This document shows, piece by piece, positions 1 to 6,081 of a DNA stretch of 9,880 bases. A program made the position numbers and the translations under genes. Origin of the DNA: Clostridiales bacterium UBA4706 (GTDB lineage: Bacteria > Bacillota > Clostridia > Oscillospirales > Oscillospiraceae); assembly GCA_002404605.1 (NCBI GenBank), contig DHKA01000005.1:10030-19909 (forward strand). Reading direction: 5' to 3'. Each line of letters starts with the position of its first letter. Within the stretch, counting starts at the first letter, position 1. The notes beneath the pieces are model-generated. The model saw only the letters and a list, made by a program, of their open reading frames with translations, was not told the DNA's origin and did no database searches.

Positions 1-149
1 TTTTTGAGATCGTAGCCCGTGACGCGGACGTTGTGCCCGGCCTCGATGAGCAGGCCCTCCATCGCCGGGATCGGGCTTTTGGAAGCGGCGGCGCGGCCCG
101 CGGTGGCGACGGCAAGACTGAGCAGATATTTCTCACAGGTGAATTTCAT
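1..149 (-). CDS. dnaN: DNA polymerase III beta subunit (sliding clamp), N-terminal part only
   Basis: This is the first 49 codons of the beta clamp, the ring that tethers replicative DNA polymerase to DNA. The gene runs off the left edge. The peptide begins MKFTCEKYLLSLAVATAGRA and continues through SPIPAMEGLLIEA to VRVTGYDL. That follows the usual DnaN start: MKFT, a first helix, the 'LPILSNVLLEA'-type strand, then 'LTATDLE'. The ATG at 147-149 is preceded on the minus strand by GGAGG (plus-strand CCTCC at 156-160) with a 6-7 base spacer, which fixes the start. It lies downstream of dnaA on the same strand, across the DnaA-box region, the classic bacterial dnaA-dnaN order. The family match rests on a short stretch but is strongly supported by context. 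Confidence 0.9.
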   Translation of the reverse strand, partial: MKFTCEKYLLSLAVATAGRAAASKSPIPAMEGLLIEAGHNVRVTGYDLK

Positions 150-389
150 GGCGATTCCTCCGTTTCTTCCAGAAAGAAAGATAGAATATTTTTTAGAAGC
201 GAGTATCAGTAGAACAAAAACTTGTGGAAAACTCCGCGAAAGCCTTGAAAATCAAGAATTTTCCATGTGGAAAACTTGACCCCGTTTTTTCCACAGTTTC
301 CACAGAAGAGAGAAACAAAAAAGTTTTGAACATTTATAAACAGTTTTTCCACATACATCCTGTGGATAACTTTATCTTTATCTTTGCCG
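150..389. other. oriC-like dnaA-dnaN intergenic region
   Basis: This 240-base AT-rich stretch lies between dnaA and dnaN and contains six DnaA-box matches. Four are TTTTCCACA: 223-231 and 266-274 on the minus strand, 287-295 and 345-353 on the plus strand. One is GTTTCCACA (296-304, plus), directly abutting the previous box. One is the perfect TTATCCACA (361-369, minus), about 20 bases from the dnaA stop. Such clusters between dnaA and dnaN, followed by an AT-rich unwinding element on the dnaN side, are characteristic of Firmicute origins. No coding region is credible here. Function as the origin is inferred from position and boxes. Confidence 0.85.
172..222. other. Candidate DNA unwinding element (DUE) of oriC
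   Basis: The sequence between the dnaN-proximal DnaA box (223-231) and the dnaN ribosome binding site is very AT-rich, including AATATTTTTTAG around 185-196. Read on the minus strand immediately past that box, it contains CTACTGATACT (from about 214 down to 204). This loosely resembles the CTA/CTT-type trinucleotides (DnaA-trios) next to the last box of the Bacillus subtilis origin. AT-richness and position are seen directly; the trio assignment is weak. Confidence 0.4.
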
Positions 390-1700
390 TTACGCCTTGG
401 AATTGATGTTGTAGGTAACGTCCCGAATGACCATGGCAAACTCCTGGCTGGCCTGCATCATATCTTCGATCTTGCGGATGGAAGCGAGCACCGTGGCGTG
501 GTTTCGGCCCTCAAACTGCGCGCCGATGTCGGTGAGCGCCATGTTCGTGAGATTCCGGCAGAGATACATGGCGACCTGCCGCGCCGTGGCGGTGTTCTTC
601 TGGCGGGACTGCCCGCGCAGCGCCTCCTCCGAAACGGAGAAGTACCGCGCCGTTTCCGCGATGATGACGTTCGGCGTGGGGACGTACGTTCCGACGCGGA
701 TCACGTCCTTGATGGCGCGGCGGACGCTTGAAACGGTGATATCGTCCTCCAAAAGATCGCGGTAGGCGGTGAGCTTTTTCACGACGCCCTCGAGCTGGCG
801 GATGTTCGACGTGACCGTTTCGCCGATGAACGTTACGACATCGTCCGGCAGCACGACGCCGAACTGCGCGGCCTTGTTGCGCGTGATGGCCATGCGGGTT
901 TCAAGATCCGGCGGCTGCACGTCCGCCATGAGGCCCCATTCGAGCCGCGTGCGGATGCGGTCTTCCAGCTTGTTCATCTCCATCGGCGGGCGGTCGGACG
1001 TGACGACGATCTGCTTGCCCGCTTCGTAGAGCGTGTTGAATGTGTGGAAAAACTCCTCCTGCGTCTGCTGCTTGCCGGCGATGAACTGGATATCGTCCAT
1101 CAGGAGCAGATCGGCGCTGCGGTATTTGGCGCGCAGCTCCTCGCCGCCGCCGACCTGAATGGCGTGGACGAGATCGTTCGTGAAATCGTCGCCCTTGACG
1201 TATACGATCTTCGCTTTCGGGTTTTTCGCGTGGATCGCGCTGCCGATGGCGAGAAGAAGGTGCGTTTTGCCGAGCCCGGAGTTGCCGTAAATGAAGAGCG
1301 GGTTATAGAGCTTGCCGGGATTTTCCGCCACGGCGATGGCCGCGGCGTGGGCGTATTTGTTCGACGGCCCAACGACGAAGTTATCGAACGTGAAGCCCGC
1401 GACCTCCGGGAGCGTATCGTCCGTTTTCGTTTCGGAGATGTAGCTGTCCAGCTCGTCCCCGGCGAGGATCGTCAGCTTGAACTCGGCGGAAAAAAGATCG
1501 CTGAGCGCGTCGATGATCGTCTGGGCGAAGCGGGTCTGGATAATGTCGCGCTTGAACTCCGTGGGGGTGTGGATGACGAGCCGGTTGTTCACGATCTCGA
1601 CCGGCGTGCAGTCGTCAAACCAGGTGTTCAGCGCCGTGGCGGTCAGATTCTGCCCAAGAACGGCAAGAACGCTGTTCCATATGTCGTTGAGGGAATTCAT
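390..1700 (-). CDS. dnaA: Chromosomal replication initiator protein DnaA
   Basis: This is the AAA+ ATPase that binds DnaA boxes and opens oriC. The 436-residue protein has domain I at about 1-80 (MNSLNDIWNSVLAVL...TWFDD) and only a very short domain II linker (about 85-100). The AAA+ core has Walker A GNSGLGKT (139-146), Walker B LLLMDD (198-203), sensor 1 VVTSDRPP (232-239), the arginine-finger region RTRLEWGL (250-257) and a sensor 2-type SNIRQLEG (298-305). The C-terminal DNA-binding domain carries the signature EGRNHATV (397-404) instead of the common GGRDHTTV. The start is the ATG at 1698-1700, with an AAGGAGAG ribosome site 8 or so bases upstream. The reading frame stays open to 1916, but that extension would cross the promoter and is not supported by homology. 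Identification is secure; the unusual recognition residues are discussed in the findings. Confidence 0.97.
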   Translation of the reverse strand: MNSLNDIWNSVLAVLGQNLTATALNTWFDDCTPVEIVNNRLVIHTPTEFKRDIIQTRFAQTIIDALSDLFSAEFKLTILAGDELDSYISETKTDDTLPEVAGFTFDNFVVGPSNKYAHAAAIAVAENPGKLYNPLFIYGNSGLGKTHLLLAIGSAIHAKNPKAKIVYVKGDDFTNDLVHAIQVGGGEELRAKYRSADLLLMDDIQFIAGKQQTQEEFFHTFNTLYEAGKQIVVTSDRPPMEMNKLEDRIRTRLEWGLMADVQPPDLETRMAITRNKAAQFGVVLPDDVVTFIGETVTSNIRQLEGVVKKLTAYRDLLEDDITVSSVRRAIKDVIRVGTYVPTPNVIIAETARYFSVSEEALRGQSRQKNTATARQVAMYLCRNLTNMALTDIGAQFEGRNHATVLASIRKIEDMMQASQEFAMVIRDVTYNINSKA

Positions 1701-1757
1701 TCTTTCTCTCTCCTTATCGCGTAAGCGCACAAGGGCGCTATTATCAGCTATTATAAG

Positions 1758-1786
1758 AGTATACCACTTTTTCTCGGACGTGTAAA
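1758..1786 (-). promoter_or_regulatory. dnaA promoter (sigma-A type)
   Basis: Read on the minus strand, TTTACA (plus 1781-1786) is followed after exactly 17 bases by TATACT (plus 1758-1763). Transcription would start near 1750, leaving a leader of about 50 bases before the dnaA ATG. I found no TTATNCACA DnaA box overlapping it, so DnaA autorepression through a box at this promoter is not apparent. Confidence 0.75.
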
Positions 1787-1861
1787 CATATATATTAATA
1801 ATGTAAATATAATAAACTAAGATATACAAGATATTACATAAAAAAAGAAAAAGGCGGAAAA

Positions 1862-1890
1862 TTGACTTTTCCCTGACCGGCCGATATAAT
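1862..1890 (+). promoter_or_regulatory. Strong sigma-A promoter for the 1945 repeat-protein gene
   Basis: TTGACT (1862-1867) and TATAAT (1885-1890) are separated by exactly 17 bases, a near-consensus housekeeping promoter. The predicted start is near 1896-1898, about 48 bases before the ATG at 1945. It diverges from the dnaA promoter, with about 75 bases of AT-rich DNA between them. It is flanked by the inverted repeat AAAAGGCGG (1849-1857) and CCGCCTTTT (1902-1910). Confidence 0.8.
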
Positions 1891-1944
1891 CGAAAATAAA
1901 GCCGCCTTTTCTGCAAAGGGGCCTTTTGGAAGAGGAAAGATGCT

Positions 1945-3366
1945 ATGAAAAAAAGAGCTTTATTTTATATTCTAGCGGCGGTCCTCGCCATTGCGGTGGT
2001 ACTGTTTTTTTTGAACCGGGACGGCGCAGACCGGAACATTGTCGTGAAAACGCCCGCGACGGAAGAGCCGCGAAGCACCGGTCCGGTCGAGATCGGCGGA
2101 AAGAGCTTTGATCCCGGGAGCGAGACCGTGATAGTCCATGACGCCGCGGCCGATGAGCTCCGCGCGGCGCTGATGCGCCTTCCAAAGCTGCGGTCACTCA
2201 TTCTGACAGGAAGTACACTTCCTCTTTCCGATCAGATCACGCTCGTGAACGAATTTCCGGACGTGGCTTTCATCTGGGACGTGACGGCTGCCGGACGGAC
2301 GATCCCCTCCGACGCCGCGGCGCTCGACTTTACCGGTACGCCGCTCACGGAGGAGAGCCTTTCCGAGATAAGCTCCGCTCTGCCCCTTTTCCCAAACGCG
2401 GAGAGCGTGACGCTCACCGGCTGCGCCCTTTCCGAGGAGGCGCTGCGCTCCTTCTCCGCGGCGCACCCGGAGATCGTAACCGTTTGGGAGACGTCCCTTT
2501 TCGGCGTTACCTTCTATACCGACGCGGAGGAGATCGAGTTTTCGGACATCCCTCTCACCGTGGAGGACGCCGCACAGATCGAGGCCATGCTCCCCTATAT
2601 GCCGAATCTCAAAAAGGTCGTGATGCTGCGCTGCGGCATTTCCAATGAGGATATGGAAACGATCAATCTCCGGCACGAGAACGTCCAGTTCGTATGGATG
2701 GTGCAGATCTATGCCTACGGCGTGCGCACGGACCAGACGTACTTCTCCATTTATAACTGCGAGTATTTTTATGGCGAATACGATCATCTCGCGGACGATC
2801 TTCGCTACTGTCACGACATGATCGCGATCGATCTCGGCCACATGCACCTGTACGGCGACACCTACTTTTTCACGCAGATGCCGCATCTGCAATATCTCAT
2901 TCTCTCAAGCGCCGGACCCAATCCCATCCCGGAACTCGGCACGCTCAAGGAGCTGCGGTTCCTGGAGCTTGGCAAGGCGTCGTTCACGGATATCACCATG
3001 CTGTCTGAATGCACGAGTCTCACGGACATCGACCTTATGTACAAGCGCGTCAAGAGCGACGAGGTCGCCGAGGCGGACGTGCAGACGCTCTGCAAAATGA
3101 CGTGGCTCAAGCGGCTGTATCTCGGCGGAAACATGTACAACGAAGAGCAGATGCAGCGCCTGCGTGATTCTCTGCCCAATACGCAGATCATCATCCACAA
3201 CTCGCCCGAGTGGGAGCAGAACAAATGGCGCGATGCGGAGATCTATTTTGAAATGCGCGACGCGCTGCACATGTACTACATCGACGATGACGGAAACCAC
3301 GTGCCCTATAACCCCTACACCGGCGAGCCGAGCCAGTACGACGATACCGATCCGTTCCGGAAATGA
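1945..3366 (+). CDS. Membrane-anchored LRR-like repeat protein with three 70-residue tandem units
   Basis: Function is not recognised. The 473-residue protein starts with a positively charged MKKR and one hydrophobic segment (about 5-23), followed by a charged stretch. This is best read as an uncleaved signal anchor with the rest outside the cell. No lipobox cysteine follows the segment. Residues about 58-267 form three tandem units of exactly 70 residues: prolines at 80, 150, 220 and tryptophans at 111, 181, 251 fall in register. Each unit alternates leucine-rich strands ('LRSLILTG', 'AESVTLTG', 'LKKVVMLR') with 'V.F.W'-type strands. Residues about 290-420 continue with shorter LRR-like strands such as LQYLILSS, LRFLELGK and LKRLYLGG. 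The tail is acidic and rich in Y and D (YNPYTGEPSQYDD). The ATG at 1945 has a GAGGAAAG ribosome site 5-6 bases upstream. It is probably monocistronic: its own promoter lies upstream and a hairpin terminator follows. LRR-like folds usually bind proteins or surface ligands; any specific role here would be a guess. Confidence 0.8.
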   Translation: MKKRALFYILAAVLAIAVVLFFLNRDGADRNIVVKTPATEEPRSTGPVEIGGKSFDPGSETVIVHDAAADELRAALMRLPKLRSLILTGSTLPLSDQITLVNEFPDVAFIWDVTAAGRTIPSDAAALDFTGTPLTEESLSEISSALPLFPNAESVTLTGCALSEEALRSFSAAHPEIVTVWETSLFGVTFYTDAEEIEFSDIPLTVEDAAQIEAMLPYMPNLKKVVMLRCGISNEDMETINLRHENVQFVWMVQIYAYGVRTDQTYFSIYNCEYFYGEYDHLADDLRYCHDMIAIDLGHMHLYGDTYFFTQMPHLQYLILSSAGPNPIPELGTLKELRFLELGKASFTDITMLSECTSLTDIDLMYKRVKSDEVAEADVQTLCKMTWLKRLYLGGNMYNEEQMQRLRDSLPNTQIIIHNSPEWEQNKWRDAEIYFEMRDALHMYYIDDDGNHVPYNPYTGEPSQYDDTDPFRK

Positions 3367-3390
3367 TCCGGAAACGGCGTCATTTCCCGT

Positions 3391-3430
3391 TTTACACATT
3401 TTTTACAACGCCGCGGTAACGGATTTTACA
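3391..3430 (+). promoter_or_regulatory. Candidate PhoP/PhoB-type operator upstream of pstC
   Basis: TTTACA occurs at 3391-3396, 3402-3407 and 3425-3430. The first two starts are exactly 11 bases apart and the third is 23 bases further, about two helical turns, with a degenerate TAAC between them at 3417-3420. Direct repeats of TT(A/C/T)ACA-like hexamers spaced about 11 bases are the known Firmicute PhoP operator pattern, and the gene downstream is a pst gene, the classic target. The repeats are seen directly; regulator identity is inferred. Confidence 0.6.
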
Positions 3431-3439
3431 CCCTTACCG

Positions 3440-3445
3440 TAGAAT
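3440..3445 (+). promoter_or_regulatory. Candidate -10 element of the pst promoter
   Basis: TAGAAT at 3440-3445 is a good -10 match. The -35 position 17 bases upstream (3417-3422, TAACGG) is poor, as expected for an activator-dependent promoter, and the TTTACA repeats overlap and precede it. The predicted start is near 3451-3452, which falls inside the left arm of the hairpin at 3443-3474. Confidence 0.45.
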
Positions 3446-3482
3446 ACTCCCCGACAAGGAAGTCGGGGAGTATTTCTTATTT
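3443..3482 (+). terminator. 13-bp hairpin with U-rich tail, terminator of the 1945 gene
   Basis: AATACTCCCCGAC (3443-3455) pairs perfectly with GTCGGGGAGTATT (3462-3474) around the 6-base loop AAGGAA. It is followed by TCTTATTT, a moderately U-rich tail. It lies 76 bases after the repeat-protein stop and only 8 bases before the pstC ATG. The only plausible pstC ribosome site (GGGGAG, 3465-3470) is inside its right arm, so the hairpin may also limit translation of read-through RNA. Confidence 0.75.
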
Positions 3483-4346
3483 ATGAAGAAAAAGATTTTG
3501 GAAAACGTTGTAAAATGGATATTTCTCCTCTGCGGCATCGCGGCGGTGGGATTTGTGCTGTGCATCTGCCTGTATCTTGTGATCTCCGGCGTGCCGGCGA
3601 TCCAGGCGATCGGGCTGTGGAATTTTCTTTTCGGCGAGACGTGGAACGCGCCGACGAATGAATTCGGTATATTGCCGTTCATTCTCACGAGCGTGTACGG
3701 CACGGCGGGCGCACTGCTCCTCGGCGTGCCGCTCGGCCTGTTCACGGCGGTATTTCTCGCCAAGGCCGCCCCGCCGCGCATTGCCGCCGCCGCGCGCAGC
3801 TGCGTGGCGCTACTCGCGGGCATTCCCTCGGTCGTGTACGGTCTCGTGGGCATGACGGTGCTCGTGCCGTTCGTGCAGAAAACGTTCTCTCTCTCCTCCG
3901 GCGCGTGCCTGCTCACGGCCATTCTCGTGCTGACGGTGATGATCCTGCCGTACATTGTGTCCGTTTCGGAAACGGCGCTGCGCGCCGTACCGCGCGAATA
4001 CGAGGAAGCCTCTCTTGCGCTCGGCGCAACGAAAGTGGAAACGTGGTTTCTCGTCTCGCTCAAGGCGGCGAAAAGCGGCGTGATCGCCTCCATTATCCAG
4101 GGCACGGGCCGCGCCGTCGGCGAAGCAATGGCGATACTGATGGTGGCGGGCAATGTGGCGAACATGCCGTCGCTCTTTGCCTCCGTCCGGTTTCTCACGA
4201 CCGCCATCGTCTCCGAAATGTCCTACGCCGCCTACGGCTCTCTCCAGCGCGACGCGCTCTTCTCCGTGGGTCTGGTGCTGTTCCTCTTCATTCTGCTCAT
4301 TAACGCCGCGCTGCGGCTTCTCAGCGAAAGGAGCGCCAAAGCATGA
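3483..4346 (+). CDS. pstC: Phosphate ABC transporter permease PstC
   Basis: This is one of the two membrane subunits of the high-affinity phosphate importer PstSCAB. The 287-residue protein has about six hydrophobic segments (roughly 12-35, 65-94, 105-130, 140-162, 195-223, 257-280). The family-typical stretch FGILPFILTSVYGTAGALLL is at 61-80. The cytoplasmic EAA loop that contacts the ATPase begins EYEEASLALGATKVETW (172-188) and leads into QGTGRAVGEAMAILMVAG (206-223). Length is normal to slightly short for PstC. The ATG at 3483 is the only sensible start: no upstream in-frame start is present and the next residues form the first membrane helix. Its ribosome site is buried in a hairpin. It overlaps pstA by 4 bases (ATGA), indicating translational coupling. 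Expression is likely induced by phosphate starvation through the upstream TTTACA repeats. Confidence 0.95.
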   Translation: MKKKILENVVKWIFLLCGIAAVGFVLCICLYLVISGVPAIQAIGLWNFLFGETWNAPTNEFGILPFILTSVYGTAGALLLGVPLGLFTAVFLAKAAPPRIAAAARSCVALLAGIPSVVYGLVGMTVLVPFVQKTFSLSSGACLLTAILVLTVMILPYIVSVSETALRAVPREYEEASLALGATKVETWFLVSLKAAKSGVIASIIQGTGRAVGEAMAILMVAGNVANMPSLFASVRFLTTAIVSEMSYAAYGSLQRDALFSVGLVLFLFILLINAALRLLSERSAKA

Positions 4347-5176
4347 GAAAGCTCCGGGATATTTTTCTGAAAGCAGCCCTCATCGCCGCGGCGGTGATAA
4401 CAGGCGGTATTCTTCTCTTCCTGATCGGGATCATTTTGAAGCGCGGCGTGCCGCAGCTGAGCTGGTCGTTCCTCACGACGGCGACGAGCTATCTCACCGG
4501 GACGACCGGTATTCTCCCCAACATCTGCAACACGCTCTATCTCATTCTCATCGCCATGGGCGTGGCGCTGCCGCTCGGCGTTGGTGCAGCGGTGTATATC
4601 ACCGAGTACGCGGAAAATCCCCGCGTCGTGCGGCTCATCAGCTTCGCCGCCGAAACGCTCACGGGCATCCCGTCCATACTCTTCGGATTGATCGGTATGC
4701 TCTTCTTCATCAAGCTCGGCGGTCTCAAGCAGGGCGTTCTCGCCGGCGGCCTTACGCTCGCGCTCATGGTTCTCCCTACGGTCATGGCGAACACGCGCGA
4801 GAGCCTGCTCGCCGTGCCGAGAGCTTACCGCGAAGGCGCTCTCGCGCTCGGCAGCGGCAAGTGGCACATGGTGCGCACCGTCGTACTGCCGAACGCCGTG
4901 GACGGCATCGTGACCGGGTGCATCCTCTCCGTCGGGCGCATCACCGGCGAGAGCGCGGCGCTCCTCTTCACCGCTGGCTTCGGTCTGCGGCTGCTGGGGT
5001 TCAAGGCGGCGCTCGAATCCTCCTCGGCGTCGCTTTCCGTGGCGCTGTATCTCTACGCAAGCGAGCAGGGCAAATTTGATATCGCCTTCGGCATCGCGGC
5101 GGTGCTGCTCGTGCTGACGCTCGCGCTCAATCTTCTCGCCTCGCTCACGGCGGGCAAGGCCAGAAAGGAACGGTAA
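4343..5176 (+). CDS. pstA: Phosphate ABC transporter permease PstA
   Basis: This is the second membrane subunit of the Pst importer and partner of PstC. The 277-residue protein has an N-terminal helix (about 9-32), the conserved GGILPNICNTLYLI-like region (here TGILPNICNTLYLILI, 55-70), GVGAAVYITEY (79-89) and ETLTGIPSILFGLIG (104-118). The EAA loop begins AYREGALALGSGKWHMV (161-177) and is followed by GRITGESAALLFTAG (198-212), as in known PstA proteins. The last helix is at about 245-268. The start overlaps the pstC stop as ATGA. An AAAGGAG ribosome site (4327-4333) lies 9 bases upstream inside pstC. It is in one operon with pstC and pstB, and nothing looks broken. Confidence 0.95.
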   Translation: MRKLRDIFLKAALIAAAVITGGILLFLIGIILKRGVPQLSWSFLTTATSYLTGTTGILPNICNTLYLILIAMGVALPLGVGAAVYITEYAENPRVVRLISFAAETLTGIPSILFGLIGMLFFIKLGGLKQGVLAGGLTLALMVLPTVMANTRESLLAVPRAYREGALALGSGKWHMVRTVVLPNAVDGIVTGCILSVGRITGESAALLFTAGFGLRLLGFKAALESSSASLSVALYLYASEQGKFDIAFGIAAVLLVLTLALNLLASLTAGKARKER

Positions 5177-5182
5177 AAGTTT

Positions 5183-5938
5183 ATGGAACCCATTCTCAAA
5201 ACACAGAAACTCGATCTGTGCTACGGCACGTCTCAGGCGCTCTACGGCATCGATACGGAAATCTTCCCGAACGAGATCACGGCGCTCATCGGTCCCTCTG
5301 GCTGCGGCAAGTCCACGTATCTCAAAACGCTCAACCGCATGAACGATCTCGTGCCGGGCTGTAAGATCGACGGCGCGGTGCTCTTTCACGGCCACAACGT
5401 TTACGGCGACAAGATCGACGTTACGGAGCTTCGCAGCCGCATCGGTATGGTGTTCCAGAAGCCGAACCCGTTTCCGATGAGCATTTACGACAACATCGCC
5501 TACGCTCCCCGGCTGCACGGCGTGCGCGGCCGCGCGGAGCTTGACGAGATCGTCGAGAAATCACTCAAAAGCGCCGCCATCTGGGACGAGACGAAGGACA
5601 AGCTCAAAAAGAGCGCGCTCGGTCTCTCCGGCGGACAGCAGCAGAGACTGTGCATCGCCCGCGCGCTGGCCGCCGAGCCGGAGGTACTGCTGATGGACGA
5701 GCCGACGAGCGCGCTTGACCCGATCTCCACCGGGCGCATCGAGGAGCTGGCGCTCGAACTCAAAAAGACGTATACTATCGTCATCGTCACGCACAACATG
5801 CAGCAGGCCGCACGTATCTCGGATAAGACGGCGTTTTTCCTGCTCGGTAAGCTCGTGGAAATGGGCGATACGGCGAAGATATTCAACGAAGCCGAGGACA
5901 GCCGGACAAGGGATTACGTCCAAGGCAAATTCGGCTAA
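5183..5938 (+). CDS. pstB: Phosphate ABC transporter ATP-binding protein PstB
   Basis: This is the ATPase that powers phosphate import, working as a dimer on the inner face of PstC-PstA. The 251-residue protein has Walker A GPSGCGKST (37-45), Q-loop Gln92 in VFQKPNPFPMSIYDN (PstB-specific wording), ABC signature LSGGQQQR (148-155), Walker B VLLMDEPTSALDP (168-180) and switch His204 in VTHNMQQAARISD. Length is typical. The ATG at 5183 lies 6 bases after the pstA stop. The AAAGGAA at 5164-5170 is a weak site at long spacing, so translation is probably coupled to pstA. In many bacteria phoU follows pstB; here an interspersed palindromic element and then an opposing gene follow. Confidence 0.97.
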   Translation: MEPILKTQKLDLCYGTSQALYGIDTEIFPNEITALIGPSGCGKSTYLKTLNRMNDLVPGCKIDGAVLFHGHNVYGDKIDVTELRSRIGMVFQKPNPFPMSIYDNIAYAPRLHGVRGRAELDEIVEKSLKSAAIWDETKDKLKKSALGLSGGQQQRLCIARALAAEPEVLLMDEPTSALDPISTGRIEELALELKKTYTIVIVTHNMQQAARISDKTAFFLLGKLVEMGDTAKIFNEAEDSRTRDYVQGKFG

Positions 5939-5939
5939 T

Positions 5940-5975
5940 AAAAAAAAGAAAAAGCCTCCCCTGTATAAGGGGAGG
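5940..5975 (-). terminator. Minus-strand terminator formed by the left end of repeat copy A
   Basis: CCTCCCC (5955-5961) and GGGGAGG (5969-5975) form a 7-bp GC-rich stem. On the minus strand it is followed by CTTTTTCTTTTTTTT (plus 5940-5954 is A-rich). It can end transcription of the convergent PsuG-like gene after its stop at 6080. Confidence 0.6.
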
Positions 5976-6075
5976 TGGAAAAACCGAAGGTTTTGACGGA
6001 GGGGTTGTCGTTTTCCAAAGACTACAATCCCTCCGTCTCGCTTCGCTCGACAGCTTCCTTTACACAAGGGAGCCA
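5953..6075. repeat. Interspersed palindromic element, copy A (between convergent genes)
   Basis: This short noncoding element is built of nested palindromes. They are an outer hairpin (5955-5975), AAAACC-gaa-GGTTTT (5980-5994), and a core stem GACGGAGGG (5995-6003) with CCCTCCGTC (6029-6037) extended by TTGT/ACAA. A right-end hairpin lies at 6053-6073. The core and right end match copy B (6749-6920) closely: 'GACGGAGGG.TTGTCG.TTTCC' and 'TACAATCCC' in both, and the right end reversed contains CCCTTGTGTAAAGG exactly as in the left end of copy B. It carries no ORF, so it resembles a non-autonomous, MITE-like interspersed repeat. Confidence 0.7.
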
Positions 6076-6081
6076 TTTTTT
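6053..6081 (+). terminator. Terminator of the pst operon, right end of repeat copy A
   Basis: GCTTCCTT (6053-6060) pairs with AAGGGAGC (6066-6073), with one G-U pair and a 5-base loop, followed by CATTTTTT. This is a plausible intrinsic terminator for pstCAB on the plus strand, so copy A terminates both converging transcripts. The T-run overlaps the stop codon of the opposing gene. Confidence 0.6.

Noticed and set aside
1044..1724. 226-codon plus-strand frame opposite dnaA
   Set aside because: It is fully antisense to the AAA+ core of dnaA, with biased composition and no recognisable motif.
1701..1916. Upstream extension of dnaA to an in-frame start at 1916
   Set aside because: The extension crosses the dnaA promoter and the divergent promoter, has no ribosome site, and is not found in DnaA. 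The start at 1700 has a good AAGGAGAG.
2194..2892. 232-codon minus-strand frame inside the repeat-protein gene
   Set aside because: It is antisense to a well-supported gene with its own promoter and ribosome site, and shows no family features.
1945..3366. Repeat-protein gene as a replacement phosphate-binding protein for pstCAB
   Set aside because: It has no periplasmic-binding-protein features, and a terminator plus a separate promoter divide it from pstC.
4232..5518. 428-codon open frame on the minus strand
   Set aside because: It lies antisense to pstA and pstB, is extremely rich in Arg, Glu, His and Ala, and has no domain or ribosome site. It is a GC-rich shadow of strong genes.
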